From a virus, in the IMG/VR virus record IMGVR_UViG_3300032285_001914, positions 1 to 39,795 of that record: a DNA stretch of 39,795 nucleotides; one strand, 5' to 3'. The notes beneath the pieces were generated by a model. The model was not told the DNA's origin. It saw only the letters and a list, made by a program, of their open reading frames with translations, and searched no databases. Each line of letters opens with the position of its first letter. Positions within the stretch are counted from its first letter, which is position 1. Positions 1-6,592 of the stretch are shown in pieces. Both the position numbers and the translations under genes were made by a program.

Positions 1-20
1 CTAGGGACGGGGCGGCATTC

Positions 21-55
21 GAGGGGGGCTTCCGACACGCCGAGAAGCCCTCCTC
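21..55 (+). terminator. Hairpin terminator after the junction-spanning operon
   Basis: Bases 21-31 pair with 45-55 over 11 positions with one G-T wobble, leaving a 13-base loop. It lies 17 bases after the stop codon at 2-4 (39674-39676 in the right copy) and before the first promoter, which is where a terminator is expected. There is no T-run, so intrinsic termination would be weak. Confidence 0.5.
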
Positions 56-62
56 ACCCATA

Positions 63-122
63 TTGACTTGACACGGGGTCAAGGGATATGATTTACTTGA
101 TGTATGGGGTTAAACCGACCCC
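63..122 (+). promoter_or_regulatory. Promoter and leader hairpin for the first gene
   Basis: TTGACA (68-73) is followed by 18 bases and TTTACT (92-97), with an extended -10 TG at 89-90. A second overlapping pair, TTGACT (63-68) and TATGAT (87-92), also has 18-base spacing. Just downstream GGGG (106-109) can pair with CCCC (119-122), and a purine-rich ribosome-binding site precedes the ATG at 141. The same arrangement recurs at several other operon starts. Confidence 0.7.
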
Positions 123-140
123 CAATAGAGGGAGTACCGA

Positions 141-749
141 ATGAACAAGCACATCGTCCGCCACGAAAACGGCACAGCAACCAAGCGCAACAGCGCAAAC
201 CGCACCTACCCTTACGCAATCGAAGTTGGACCAGCCAACGTTGAAATGGTAATTGCAGACGACATCGCTCGCGCAGAAGCACGACTAGCCAAGGCAGAAG
301 CCACACTAGCAGCATTCATCGCTAGCGGCAAAAAGGTCACAATCAAGAGTCGCGGATTCCGCTCTTCACACGAATCTGGCGACATGGACCTAGACTACAA
401 AGGCGAAGCAGCCTACCACTACTTCGAACTACGTATTGCAGGCTCGAACTACGCACAGCACTGCAATAGCAAGGGCGAAAGCACACGCGGCTACCCAGTG
501 CAAACAGTGATCTCGTACGAAAAGAACTGCGCCGAGATCGAAGCAGGACTAATCAACGACGTGGAGTCAGCAAAGGCTAACTTAGCCAATAACCGCGCAC
601 AGACACCAGCCGACATCAAGGACGGCGGCTGGGGAATCGTCACATGGTGTGGTCGCCTAGATCTAGCCCAGAAGCAACTGGACAAGTGGTCAGCGATCTA
701 CGCAGTCACAGGCAACGTGGTCCGAATCGTCGAGACCGAAACCCCATAG
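141..749 (+). CDS. Hypothetical early protein, 202 aa
   Basis: The first gene after the genome junction is a stand-alone transcription unit, with its own promoter at 63-97 and a terminator at 757-785. The ATG at 141 follows the ribosome-binding site AGAGGGAG. The N-terminal part is basic. Residues about 45-62 form an Ala/Glu/Lys-rich segment likely to be helical. The C-terminal half has scattered Trp and Tyr. There is no transmembrane segment or recognisable catalytic motif. Codons end mostly in A or C, as in the other left-side genes. The position suggests an early-expressed protein, but I do not recognise a family. Confidence 0.85.
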   Translation: MNKHIVRHENGTATKRNSANRTYPYAIEVGPANVEMVIADDIARAEARLAKAEATLAAFIASGKKVTIKSRGFRSSHESGDMDLDYKGEAAYHYFELRIAGSNYAQHCNSKGESTRGYPVQTVISYEKNCAEIEAGLINDVESAKANLANNRAQTPADIKDGGWGIVTWCGRLDLAQKQLDKWSAIYAVTGNVVRIVETETP

Positions 750-756
750 AGACCGA

Positions 757-785
757 GGGGGCTGGGCTACAACACGCCAGCCCCC
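757..785 (+). terminator. Hairpin terminator
   Basis: GGGGGCTGG (757-765) and CCAGCCCCC (777-785) form a perfect 9-bp stem around an 11-base loop, 7 bases after the stop codon of the first gene. The T-rich tail is weak (TTCTT). The next promoter begins 17 bases further on. Confidence 0.75.
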
Positions 786-802
786 TTCTTCCCCACCCCA
801 AT

Positions 803-855
803 TTGACAGCAAGACAATCTATACATTAAGATAGACCTACAAGGGCAAACAGCCC
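803..855 (+). promoter_or_regulatory. Promoter and leader hairpin of the PurB operon
   Basis: TTGACA (803-808), 18 bases, TAAGAT (827-832). No TG extension is present. GGGC (843-846) and GCCC (852-855) form a small hairpin at the expected start of the transcript, followed by a GAGAGAG-type ribosome-binding site. This promoter should drive the three genes ending with the adenylosuccinate lyase. Confidence 0.65.
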
Positions 856-879
856 ACACTAATAGAGAGAGTGATTAAC

Positions 880-1515
880 ATGGCACGCAAGACAGTACAG
901 GCAGAAATCGAACTACAGAACCAGATCTTCGACGTACAGATTCACATGGACGACATGGTCGACGTAGGCTGGCGCGAGACCCGCGACCGCAACAACCGCA
1001 AAGGCTGGGTAGGCGTGGTCTACAGCGGCAACACAGACTCCGACCTACTTGGTAGCGAAGTTCAACGCCCATGGCTATTCAGCGAGGACGAAGCCAATCC
1101 AGAACTGCTAGCCAAGTACAAGGTTAAGTACGCCGAATGGTACGCCTACAATCGCAAGGATATCGACACCAAGCGCATTATCCTAGCCAAGGCTGTGCAG
1201 GCAGGTCTAATCGACCTCGACATCGAAGACCTCAAGTGGAGCGGCAACGACGGACACTTCAAGACCACCAAGCGCGGCATGGACATCTGGGTCAGCGTAG
1301 CCCCGCTCGGCTACTTCGCTGATCTGGAAATCCAGATCGAAGCCCAGCGCGTGGCTGGAGAAGCAGCCAAGGCTGAATCGATCCGCAAGGCACTGGAGAT
1401 CTTTGGTCTAGCACCAGAGATCGAGAAGATCATGGTCCGAGTTGAAGGCTGGAGTTCACCATTCTGGTACACTCGCCAAGAGATCGCAGCACTAGACGAA
1501 AACGGAGCGATCTAG
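880..1515 (+). CDS. Hypothetical protein, 211 aa
   Basis: I chose the ATG at 880 because the GAGAGAG ribosome-binding site lies at proper distance; an in-frame GTG at 871 sits almost on top of that site. The protein is soluble and mixed in charge, with many Asp/Trp/Lys residues, and has no membrane segment. Residues about 145-175 look like a continuous helix rich in Ala and Glu. It is the first gene of a three-gene transcript that continues with a Cys-rich peptide and PurB. I do not recognise it. A role near nucleotide metabolism is only suggested by the operon. Confidence 0.85.
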   Translation: MARKTVQAEIELQNQIFDVQIHMDDMVDVGWRETRDRNNRKGWVGVVYSGNTDSDLLGSEVQRPWLFSEDEANPELLAKYKVKYAEWYAYNRKDIDTKRIILAKAVQAGLIDLDIEDLKWSGNDGHFKTTKRGMDIWVSVAPLGYFADLEIQIEAQRVAGEAAKAESIRKALEIFGLAPEIEKIMVRVEGWSSPFWYTRQEIAALDENGAI

Positions 1516-1517
1516 CC

Positions 1518-1724
1518 ATGAAATGCACAGATTGTCACGTGGACTGGCACGCTCCAGACAACGAGATAACCGAGGAGCACTGCGAAGTGGGCATCTGTAC
1601 TAAGATGGTGTTCCACTGCTGCAGTTGCCGCAAGGTCTTGAAGGTTCGAATGATTCACAACCGTCAATGCCAGATCGCGCTGTACGAGGATTTCAACGAA
1701 CGAGAGGACCAAGACGATGATTAG
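1518..1724 (+). CDS. Small Cys-rich, probably zinc-binding protein, 68 aa
   Basis: It starts 2 bases after the previous stop and overlaps the start of PurB by 8 bases, so the three genes are translationally linked. The sequence has CTDC near residue 3, then CEVGIC near 22, then CCSC near 34, with several His. This spacing suggests one or two bound zinc ions. The C-terminus is very acidic (EREDQDDD). Such tiny zinc proteins are common in phages of actinobacteria, but the function is unknown. Confidence 0.75.
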   Translation: MKCTDCHVDWHAPDNEITEEHCEVGICTKMVFHCCSCRKVLKVRMIHNRQCQIALYEDFNEREDQDDD

Positions 1725-2997
1725 TCGATACGAAACCCCAGCGATGGCAGAGATCTGGTCGGACCAGCGACGTCTGGACACGTGGGTGAAGGTCGAGTTA
1801 GCCGTGATCAGCGCACAGGTCGAGACAGGCGTGCTACCAGACTCGGCTTGGAAGCAGGCGATCGGGCTGCCTGCGCCAACTCCCGAGCAGGTAGCCGAGC
1901 GGGAACTGATCACACGGCACGACGTGGTGGCGTTCCTCGATGTCTGGGGCGCAGAGTTCGCGCATCTGGGCATGACCAGCAGTGATCTGGTCGAAACCGC
2001 GCAGTCAATCGCGTTGGTGGAAGCCTCGGGCGTGCTGTTGCTAGCACTGGTCGAACTGTCCACCACCTGCCACAAGCATGCGCTCAATCAGTGGGACACG
2101 CACCGAATCGGACGCACCCACGGACAGCACGGCACTATCGACACTTGGGGTCATCGCATGGCGGACTTCACCACCGCACTGGACCGCCAACTCATGCGAC
2201 TAGCGCGCGCCACACAGGACGTCGGAATAGCCAAGTTGAGCGGACCGACAGGCACGTACGCCGACATCTCACGTGAAGTCGAAATGCGAGCCGCATACGA
2301 GTTGCTGTTGACACCAGCGGACGTGGCTAGCCAGATCTTGATGCGCGACCGTCTAATTCACTGGACGCACGTAGTTGCCGAGACAGTTGGAATCTGCGAA
2401 GCCATCGCCACTGAGATCAGACTGATGGCGCACGGCGACGTAGCCGAAGCACACGAATCATTCGGCAGTTCGCAAAAAGGCTCAAGTTCAATGCCGCACA
2501 AGCGAAATCCGATCACTGCTGAACGCATATGCGGTTTGGCTCGGTTAGCGCGTGCGTATTCCGCTGCAGTTGAACCTAGCATCGTCCAGTGGCACGAACG
2601 CGATATCGCGCACTCAAGCGTGGAGCGTGTGGCGTTAGCAGATCTGTGCCACGTGGCGCACTTTGCTCTGATCGAGACTAACCACTTGATCAACGGGCTG
2701 CGACTCAACGCCTATAAGATGCTGGATAAGGTTGTTAGCGATCTGAACTTGAGCAGCCACCGAGTTCTTGCTGCCCTGATGCGCGCGGGCATTCCACGGG
2801 CTGCCGCCCACGATTACGTCCAAGAAGCCACACGGGAGGCTTGGAGGACCGATCTACGGCGCGAAATAGCCCGAACCCTGCCCAAAGCCTTCCCAGATAC
2901 CGTCCTTGACCTCGAAGAGATATTCTCGCTGTCGGGCGCGACGGCGGGCATGGACTGGATTCGCGACGCGCTGGCGTCCGATGGGGATTTGGCTTGA
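1717..2997 (+). CDS. purB: Adenylosuccinate lyase (PurB), phage-encoded
   Basis: This enzyme of the fumarase/aspartase superfamily cleaves fumarate from succinyl-purine nucleotides. At 426 aa it is near the usual length. Conserved parts are all visible: TSSD at residues 87-90, GRTHGQ at 132-137 with the catalytic His135, the mobile signature loop ending in SSSMPHKRNP at 256-265 with its catalytic Ser, and ERDIAHSS at 294-301. It is therefore probably active. Beside a PurZ-type synthetase in the same genome, the likely substrate is the succinylated 2-amino-deoxyadenylate (dSMP), giving 2-amino-dAMP. Known Z-phages are described as relying on host PurB for this step. Codon use matches neighbouring phage genes, so I see no sign of a very recent host transfer. 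Confidence 0.95.
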   Translation: MISRYETPAMAEIWSDQRRLDTWVKVELAVISAQVETGVLPDSAWKQAIGLPAPTPEQVAERELITRHDVVAFLDVWGAEFAHLGMTSSDLVETAQSIALVEASGVLLLALVELSTTCHKHALNQWDTHRIGRTHGQHGTIDTWGHRMADFTTALDRQLMRLARATQDVGIAKLSGPTGTYADISREVEMRAAYELLLTPADVASQILMRDRLIHWTHVVAETVGICEAIATEIRLMAHGDVAEAHESFGSSQKGSSSMPHKRNPITAERICGLARLARAYSAAVEPSIVQWHERDIAHSSVERVALADLCHVAHFALIETNHLINGLRLNAYKMLDKVVSDLNLSSHRVLAALMRAGIPRAAAHDYVQEATREAWRTDLRREIARTLPKAFPDTVLDLEEIFSLSGATAGMDWIRDALASDGDLA

Positions 2998-3049
2998 CAA
3001 TGGGGCAAGTCATGTGTTTTACTTGGAATATGGGGGCGGACACACCGCC
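2994..3049 (+). promoter_or_regulatory. Promoter and leader hairpin
   Basis: TTGACA (2994-2999), 18 bases, TTTACT (3018-3023) with extended TG at 3015-3016. The -35 box overlaps the PurB stop codon. GGCGG (3035-3039) and CCGCC (3045-3049) form a perfect hairpin with a 5-base loop just before a GAGAGAG ribosome-binding site. The box sequences are almost identical to the promoter at 63-97. Confidence 0.7.
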
Positions 3050-3067
3050 AGAGAGAGAGCAATTCAG

Positions 3068-3310
3068 ATGAGCAAGTACAGCAAGCACAGCGGAATGCAA
3101 ATGCTAGACATTACGCATTTTGACAAAGACCTTAAGCGCGTAGATGAAGTAGTTGTTGGCGACGAGATCTTTTTCATTGGCGAATGGCACACAGTTACTA
3201 ACACACAAAAAGTAAGCAGAACTGGATCACGCAGCACGCGACTTACTTTAGGTGTTGCACCATTTCGCTTTGCAAATAGCACTCACGTTTACGTTAAGGC
3301 TGGTGCATAA
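3068..3310 (+). CDS. Hypothetical protein, 80 aa
   Basis: It is the first gene of the transcript made from the promoter at 2994-3023. The ATG at 3068 has the ribosome-binding site GAGAGAGAG; the longer open frame upstream runs through the promoter and is not likely to be translated. The middle is beta-rich (VVVGDEIFFIGEWHTV), reminiscent of small SH3-like or Hint-like beta proteins, but I cannot assign a family. It has no Cys and no membrane segment. Its stop overlaps the next start as TAATG. Confidence 0.7.
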   Translation: MSKYSKHSGMQMLDITHFDKDLKRVDEVVVGDEIFFIGEWHTVTNTQKVSRTGSRSTRLTLGVAPFRFANSTHVYVKAGA

Positions 3311-3486
3311 TGTACGCACCGATCACTTGCAAGTGTGGTGGCGGCATCAGCAACACGCCAGCGAAAATCAAAGCCCCTCCTATGAAGTTGGCACTCGAGC
3401 ATCTGCAGAGATGCGAACCCGAAAATAACTGGGACTTTGCTGTAACAAGCAAAGGTCAGTGGCATTTAGCAAAGGGGGTGAAATAA
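3310..3486 (+). CDS. Small Cys-containing protein, 58 aa
   Basis: The start ATG shares one base with the preceding stop (TAATG), typical of translational coupling. The product has TCKCGGG near its N-terminus and one further Cys around residue 35 (LQRCE), a possible partial zinc site. No other motif is visible. The support is the tight coupling to both neighbours and codon use like that of the surrounding genes. Confidence 0.6.
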   Translation: MYAPITCKCGGGISNTPAKIKAPPMKLALEHLQRCEPENNWDFAVTSKGQWHLAKGVK

Positions 3487-3488
3487 CA

Positions 3489-3773
3489 ATGTACGACAAC
3501 GCATACAAAGTTGATTCGAATGACCACGCTGGACAACAGGCGATCACCCGAATCAAATTGAAAGGCGTCGGAGAAGTTGTAGCAACCTACCCGTCAGCCG
3601 ATGGACAACGGACGATCTACGCGCTAGCAATACCAGCGTCCGTCTGGCTACTACTCGACGTTCGCAGCGACTTCGACAACTGGACCACCGCCATCTATTA
3701 CAGCGAGGGCGAATGGCGCAGTGACAAGCAAGAAGCCAAGAAGCAAGCACTGATGATCGGAGCAGGCAAATGA
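3489..3773 (+). CDS. Hypothetical protein, 94 aa
   Basis: I chose the ATG at 3489, which lies 2 bases after the upstream stop and follows a GGGGGTG purine stretch; an in-frame start at 3459 would overlap the upstream gene. The protein appears to be an alpha/beta domain with a short hydrophobic beta stretch (YALAIPASVWLLLDV) at about residues 44-58. This is too polar at its edges to be a sure membrane helix. It overlaps the next gene by 4 bases (ATGA). The function is unknown. Confidence 0.7.
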   Translation: MYDNAYKVDSNDHAGQQAITRIKLKGVGEVVATYPSADGQRTIYALAIPASVWLLLDVRSDFDNWTTAIYYSEGEWRSDKQEAKKQALMIGAGK

Positions 3774-4261
3774 GCCAGCATATCAAAGCAGCCGACGGCA
3801 CGAATCTATGTGGCAGCGTCGCACAGAATGAGGGACTCAATCTCTGTATTCTGTGCGACCTGTACAACGGAATCGACCGAGATCACGACTGCAAAGTGGT
3901 GGACATTCGAAACGGATTCCACGCCAACTGCGCTACCTGCGGCTACGAAGGTCGGGTTAAACCCACACCATCGGCAGCCCAAGGAGACGTGAGGGCGCAC
4001 TGGCGCGAAACGCTAGGACACCACACAGAGCCACGAACCAAGAAGCCCGTTCACACCAAGGTCTGCCACTGCGGTTGCACCGAATTGACAGCGGGCGGCA
4101 CATTCAAGGCTGGACACGACGCCAGATGGATTGCGCGGCTACGGCTCGCGGTCATGCAAGGCGAGATGTCAGAGGTCGATGCTAAAATAGCAATCGGCGC
4201 AATTAGCGAAAAATTGCTGCTGAAATTTCAGCACGCACTACAAGGGAGAGTGGTATCGTAA
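3770..4261 (+). CDS. Zinc-binding protein with GHDAR domain, 163 aa
   Basis: The N-terminal half has pairs CILC (residues 26-29) and CATC (about 54-57), likely binding a zinc ion. The C-terminal half has CHCGC near residue 98, followed by GGTFKAGHDAR. This short Cys and GHDAR arrangement recurs, as I recall, in small actinobacterial and actinophage proteins of unknown function. The gene lies between unknown early genes and a Cas4-like nuclease, with a 4-base overlap upstream and a 1-base overlap (TAATG) downstream. A nucleic-acid-binding role is plausible. Confidence 0.75.
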   Translation: MSQHIKAADGTNLCGSVAQNEGLNLCILCDLYNGIDRDHDCKVVDIRNGFHANCATCGYEGRVKPTPSAAQGDVRAHWRETLGHHTEPRTKKPVHTKVCHCGCTELTAGGTFKAGHDARWIARLRLAVMQGEMSEVDAKIAIGAISEKLLLKFQHALQGRVVS

Positions 4262-5130
4262 TGCCAATCATTTCATTCAGCGAACTGGACACGTACCGAC
4301 AGTGTTCATTCAAGCACCAACTAGCGTACGGCGAACGCTGGGTCGCACCAACCGACAGCCCAGCCCTAGATCGCGGTAAGCGCGTCCACACCATTCTGGA
4401 GACTTGGTACGGCTCGCTCCGTGCGGGGTGGCGTGGCGATATTGACGAAGTCATACGCTCCTGCGAAGGCACAGTCTACGACCACAATGGCGAGTTCATC
4501 GACGAGATGGGCGAACTGGTCAAGTGGATTGTCGAAGGCTACGTTCAGAACTACGGATTCGACGACGACTGGAAAGTCATCGAAGTTGAACACGATTTCG
4601 TGCTACCGCTGCCCAAGCCAGACGGCAAGAACAGCAACATCAAGATCAAAGGCAAGATCGATTTACTGGTCGAGTGGAAGGGCAAGTTGTGGGTAGTTGA
4701 TCACAAAACTGCGGCACGCCTACCGACCGACAAAGAACTCGATCTAGACGTCCAGTTCAGCATCTACGCGTGGGCGTTGCGCAAACTCGGCTACCCCGTG
4801 CACGGCATGATCTACAACACGCTACGCACACAGCGCAACAAGGGCGAGATGGAGATGAGTGAGCGATTCAGTCGCACGCTGATCGCCAAGTCCGATGCGG
4901 AACTGACACGCGTAGCACAAGACGCCTACCAAGACGCGTACGAAGCGTACGCTGGAATCCGCAAGTCAAACAAGATCGGCGTGGACCGACCTCGCCATTT
5001 CAACACCGACACGTGTAGGTGGCGTTGCCCGTACACCGAAGCGTGCTTGTTCGGAGCGAAAGACGGACGAGGTGGCACACGTGGCTACCTAGCCGAGACA
5101 GGCTTCGTGCAGAACTTCACGCGACATTAA
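4261..5130 (+). CDS. PD-(D/E)XK exonuclease, Cas4/RecB-like
   Basis: The 289-aa protein has the layout of the Cas4/RecB nuclease family. SFSELDTYRQC with Cys15 is followed by the helix RGKRVHTILE (His43), KIDLLVEW with Asp134, VVDHKT with the catalytic D-x-K at 147-149, and the QxxxY motif (Gln165, Tyr169). Three C-terminal cysteines (252, 256, 262), with Cys15, should hold a 4Fe-4S cluster, as in Cas4 and AddB. It would degrade DNA ends to expose single strands. The Sak4-like ATPase and SSB-like genes that follow suggest a recombination module. Confidence 0.9.
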   Translation: MPIISFSELDTYRQCSFKHQLAYGERWVAPTDSPALDRGKRVHTILETWYGSLRAGWRGDIDEVIRSCEGTVYDHNGEFIDEMGELVKWIVEGYVQNYGFDDDWKVIEVEHDFVLPLPKPDGKNSNIKIKGKIDLLVEWKGKLWVVDHKTAARLPTDKELDLDVQFSIYAWALRKLGYPVHGMIYNTLRTQRNKGEMEMSERFSRTLIAKSDAELTRVAQDAYQDAYEAYAGIRKSNKIGVDRPRHFNTDTCRWRCPYTEACLFGAKDGRGGTRGYLAETGFVQNFTRH

Positions 5131-5158
5131 ATCAAGACTAGCCCACGAGTCACGCTTG

Positions 5159-5202
5159 TGGTAGAGTTTTACCCCTAAACACCGAGCGCAGCGGAACTGC
5201 GC
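5159..5202 (+). promoter_or_regulatory. Probable extended -10 promoter with leader hairpin
   Basis: TGGTAGAGT (5159-5167) fits an extended -10 element, TGn-TAnnnT. No good -35 box lies 17-18 bases upstream, so this may need an activator. GCGCAG (5186-5191) and CTGCGC (5197-5202) form a perfect 6-bp hairpin with a 5-base loop, as in the leaders of the stronger promoters. The 103-base gap holds nothing else I can identify. Confidence 0.45.
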
Positions 5203-5233
5203 AGCGATTAACAAACAACAGGAAGGCAAGACA

Positions 5234-6058
5234 ATGGCGAAGGCAACATCAACACGCGCAACGCTCGCCGACCAGCGTGAAGTAGTGAAGATCCTTTACT
5301 ACGGCGACGCAGGTTCGGGCAAGACAACAGCGATGTCAAGTGCAGCAAACCTCGGACCAGTTCTCTACATAGACGCAGAGAGTGGACTAAAGCGAGGACC
5401 ACTGGCACGGCTCGGAATCCCAACCGACCAGATTCAACCACACCAGCAGATCACATTCGAAGCACTAGAAACACTGTACTTCGAAGTTAAAGGCATGCTA
5501 GAAGACGACCCCGCCGCAATTTCGGCGGTTGTCCTTGACTCAGTAACCGAAATCCAAAAGATCTTACTGGAAAACATCATCGGCAAAGCAGTCAGCAAAG
5601 CAGCAGGACGCGGTATGGACCGCGACCCGTTCATGATTGATCGCGCCGACTGGGGAGTCGTAACAGAACAAATGCGACGACTCACCCGACGCTTCCGTGA
5701 CCTACCATGTCACGTGGCTTTCGGTGCGCTACCCAAGCGCGAAGTGGACGACGACGGCAGCGTCACGTACAGTCCAGCCCTGACACCAGCATTCCAGACA
5801 GATCTCATGGGATACGTTGATGTCATCATTCACACCGAAGTACGCGAGATCGGTGGCAAAGAGTTCCACGTCGGTACGTGCAAGCCAGTAGGAAAGTACA
5901 CTGGCAAAGACCGATTTGGTATCCTACCGCAAACGCTGGTAGACCCAACGCTCGATCGAGTGGTCGCATATGTAAATGGCGAACTCACGAACGACAAAGA
6001 CCCGCGCCAACTCGCAGCACGCGAAGCAGCACGGACCACACCAAACAGCAGCGAATAA
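5234..6058 (+). CDS. Sak4-like RecA-fold ATPase, recombination protein
   Basis: This 274-aa P-loop ATPase has Walker A GDAGSGKT at residues 24-31, LYIDAES at 44-50 and a Walker B-like VVLDS near 99-103. Length and layout match the phage Sak4/AAA_24 family, short RecA-like proteins that promote single-strand annealing or strand exchange together with a phage SSB. The next gene is an SSB-like DUF669 protein, the usual partner, and a Cas4-like exonuclease lies just upstream. The ATG at 5234 follows AGGAAGG. The last residues are polar and probably disordered. Confidence 0.88.
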   Translation: MAKATSTRATLADQREVVKILYYGDAGSGKTTAMSSAANLGPVLYIDAESGLKRGPLARLGIPTDQIQPHQQITFEALETLYFEVKGMLEDDPAAISAVVLDSVTEIQKILLENIIGKAVSKAAGRGMDRDPFMIDRADWGVVTEQMRRLTRRFRDLPCHVAFGALPKREVDDDGSVTYSPALTPAFQTDLMGYVDVIIHTEVREIGGKEFHVGTCKPVGKYTGKDRFGILPQTLVDPTLDRVVAYVNGELTNDKDPRQLAAREAARTTPNSSE

Positions 6059-6079
6059 CTGCAGAAACGAGAAACCAAG

Positions 6080-6520
6080 ATGAAGTTAAACAAGACAATG
6101 GCGTCAGCCGTTGAAGATGCAAGTGGCGGCTCAGGCTTTGAGCCACTACCCGAAGGCGTGTACCCAGTTCGACTACGCGGAGTTGACATTCGCGAAGGAC
6201 AGAAAGCCCCATACTGGGTTTGGGAGTTCGAAATCCCTGAGGGAGAAGAGAACAGCGGTCGTCGCTTCTGGATGAACACCAGCCTAAGCGAAGCAGCACT
6301 GTGGAAGTTGAAGGAAGTCTTCACCGCATTCGGCACAACGCCAGATACCGACACCGACGAATTGCTCGGTAAGCGCGTATCAGCAGTAGTTGTGCAGCGC
6401 GTGATTCAGGCGGGTGCTCGCGCAGGCGAAACCACCAACCAGATCGATCAAGTCCTACCACCGAAGGACGGCGCAGAAGCACCGACTTCAAAGGGCAAGA
6501 CCGACGACTTCGAGTTCTAA
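6080..6520 (+). CDS. DUF669 single-stranded DNA-binding-like protein
   Basis: The 146-aa protein has the layout of DUF669: LPEGVYPVRLRGVDIRE, then WVWEFEIPEG, then FWMNTSL, then a beta-rich segment with GKRVSAVVVQ. The DUF669 family almost always lies beside Sak4-like ATPases and is thought to act as the phage SSB. The C-terminus ends in acidic and aromatic residues (DDFEF), the type of tail that SSBs use to bind partners. It starts 21 bases after the ATPase gene and is followed by a hairpin, so this two-gene unit probably ends here. Confidence 0.85.
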   Translation: MKLNKTMASAVEDASGGSGFEPLPEGVYPVRLRGVDIREGQKAPYWVWEFEIPEGEENSGRRFWMNTSLSEAALWKLKEVFTAFGTTPDTDTDELLGKRVSAVVVQRVIQAGARAGETTNQIDQVLPPKDGAEAPTSKGKTDDFEF

Positions 6521-6538
6521 AAACCCACATACTCAGAG

Positions 6539-6568
6539 GGTCGGCGTTCATCTTGGCGAATGCCGACC
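6539..6568 (+). terminator. Hairpin terminator or attenuator
   Basis: Bases 6539-6549 pair with 6558-6568 over 11 positions with one G-T wobble, around an 8-base loop. It lies 18 bases after the DUF669 stop and 24 bases before the PrimPol start. The T-rich tail (TTCTGTTCT) is poor, so it may only reduce read-through into the primase gene. Confidence 0.6.
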
Positions 6569-6592
6569 TTCTGTTCTCTAGAGAGACCACAC

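Larger units (their letters stand above)
1..123. repeat. Terminal direct repeat, left copy
   Basis: These 123 bases are identical to the last 123 bases of the window. Bases 2-4 are the TAG stop codon of the small membrane-protein gene that ends at the right edge, so the repeat joins the two ends in a biologically sensible way. It also holds a hairpin and the first promoter. It may be a real terminal redundancy or the k-mer overlap left when a circular genome is assembled; the sequence alone cannot separate these. Confidence 0.95.

Noticed and set aside
3770-4261. Reading the GHDAR-domain protein as a WhiB-like regulator.
   Set aside because: The four Cys do not follow the WhiB spacing and the WhiB G(V/I)WGG turn is missing.
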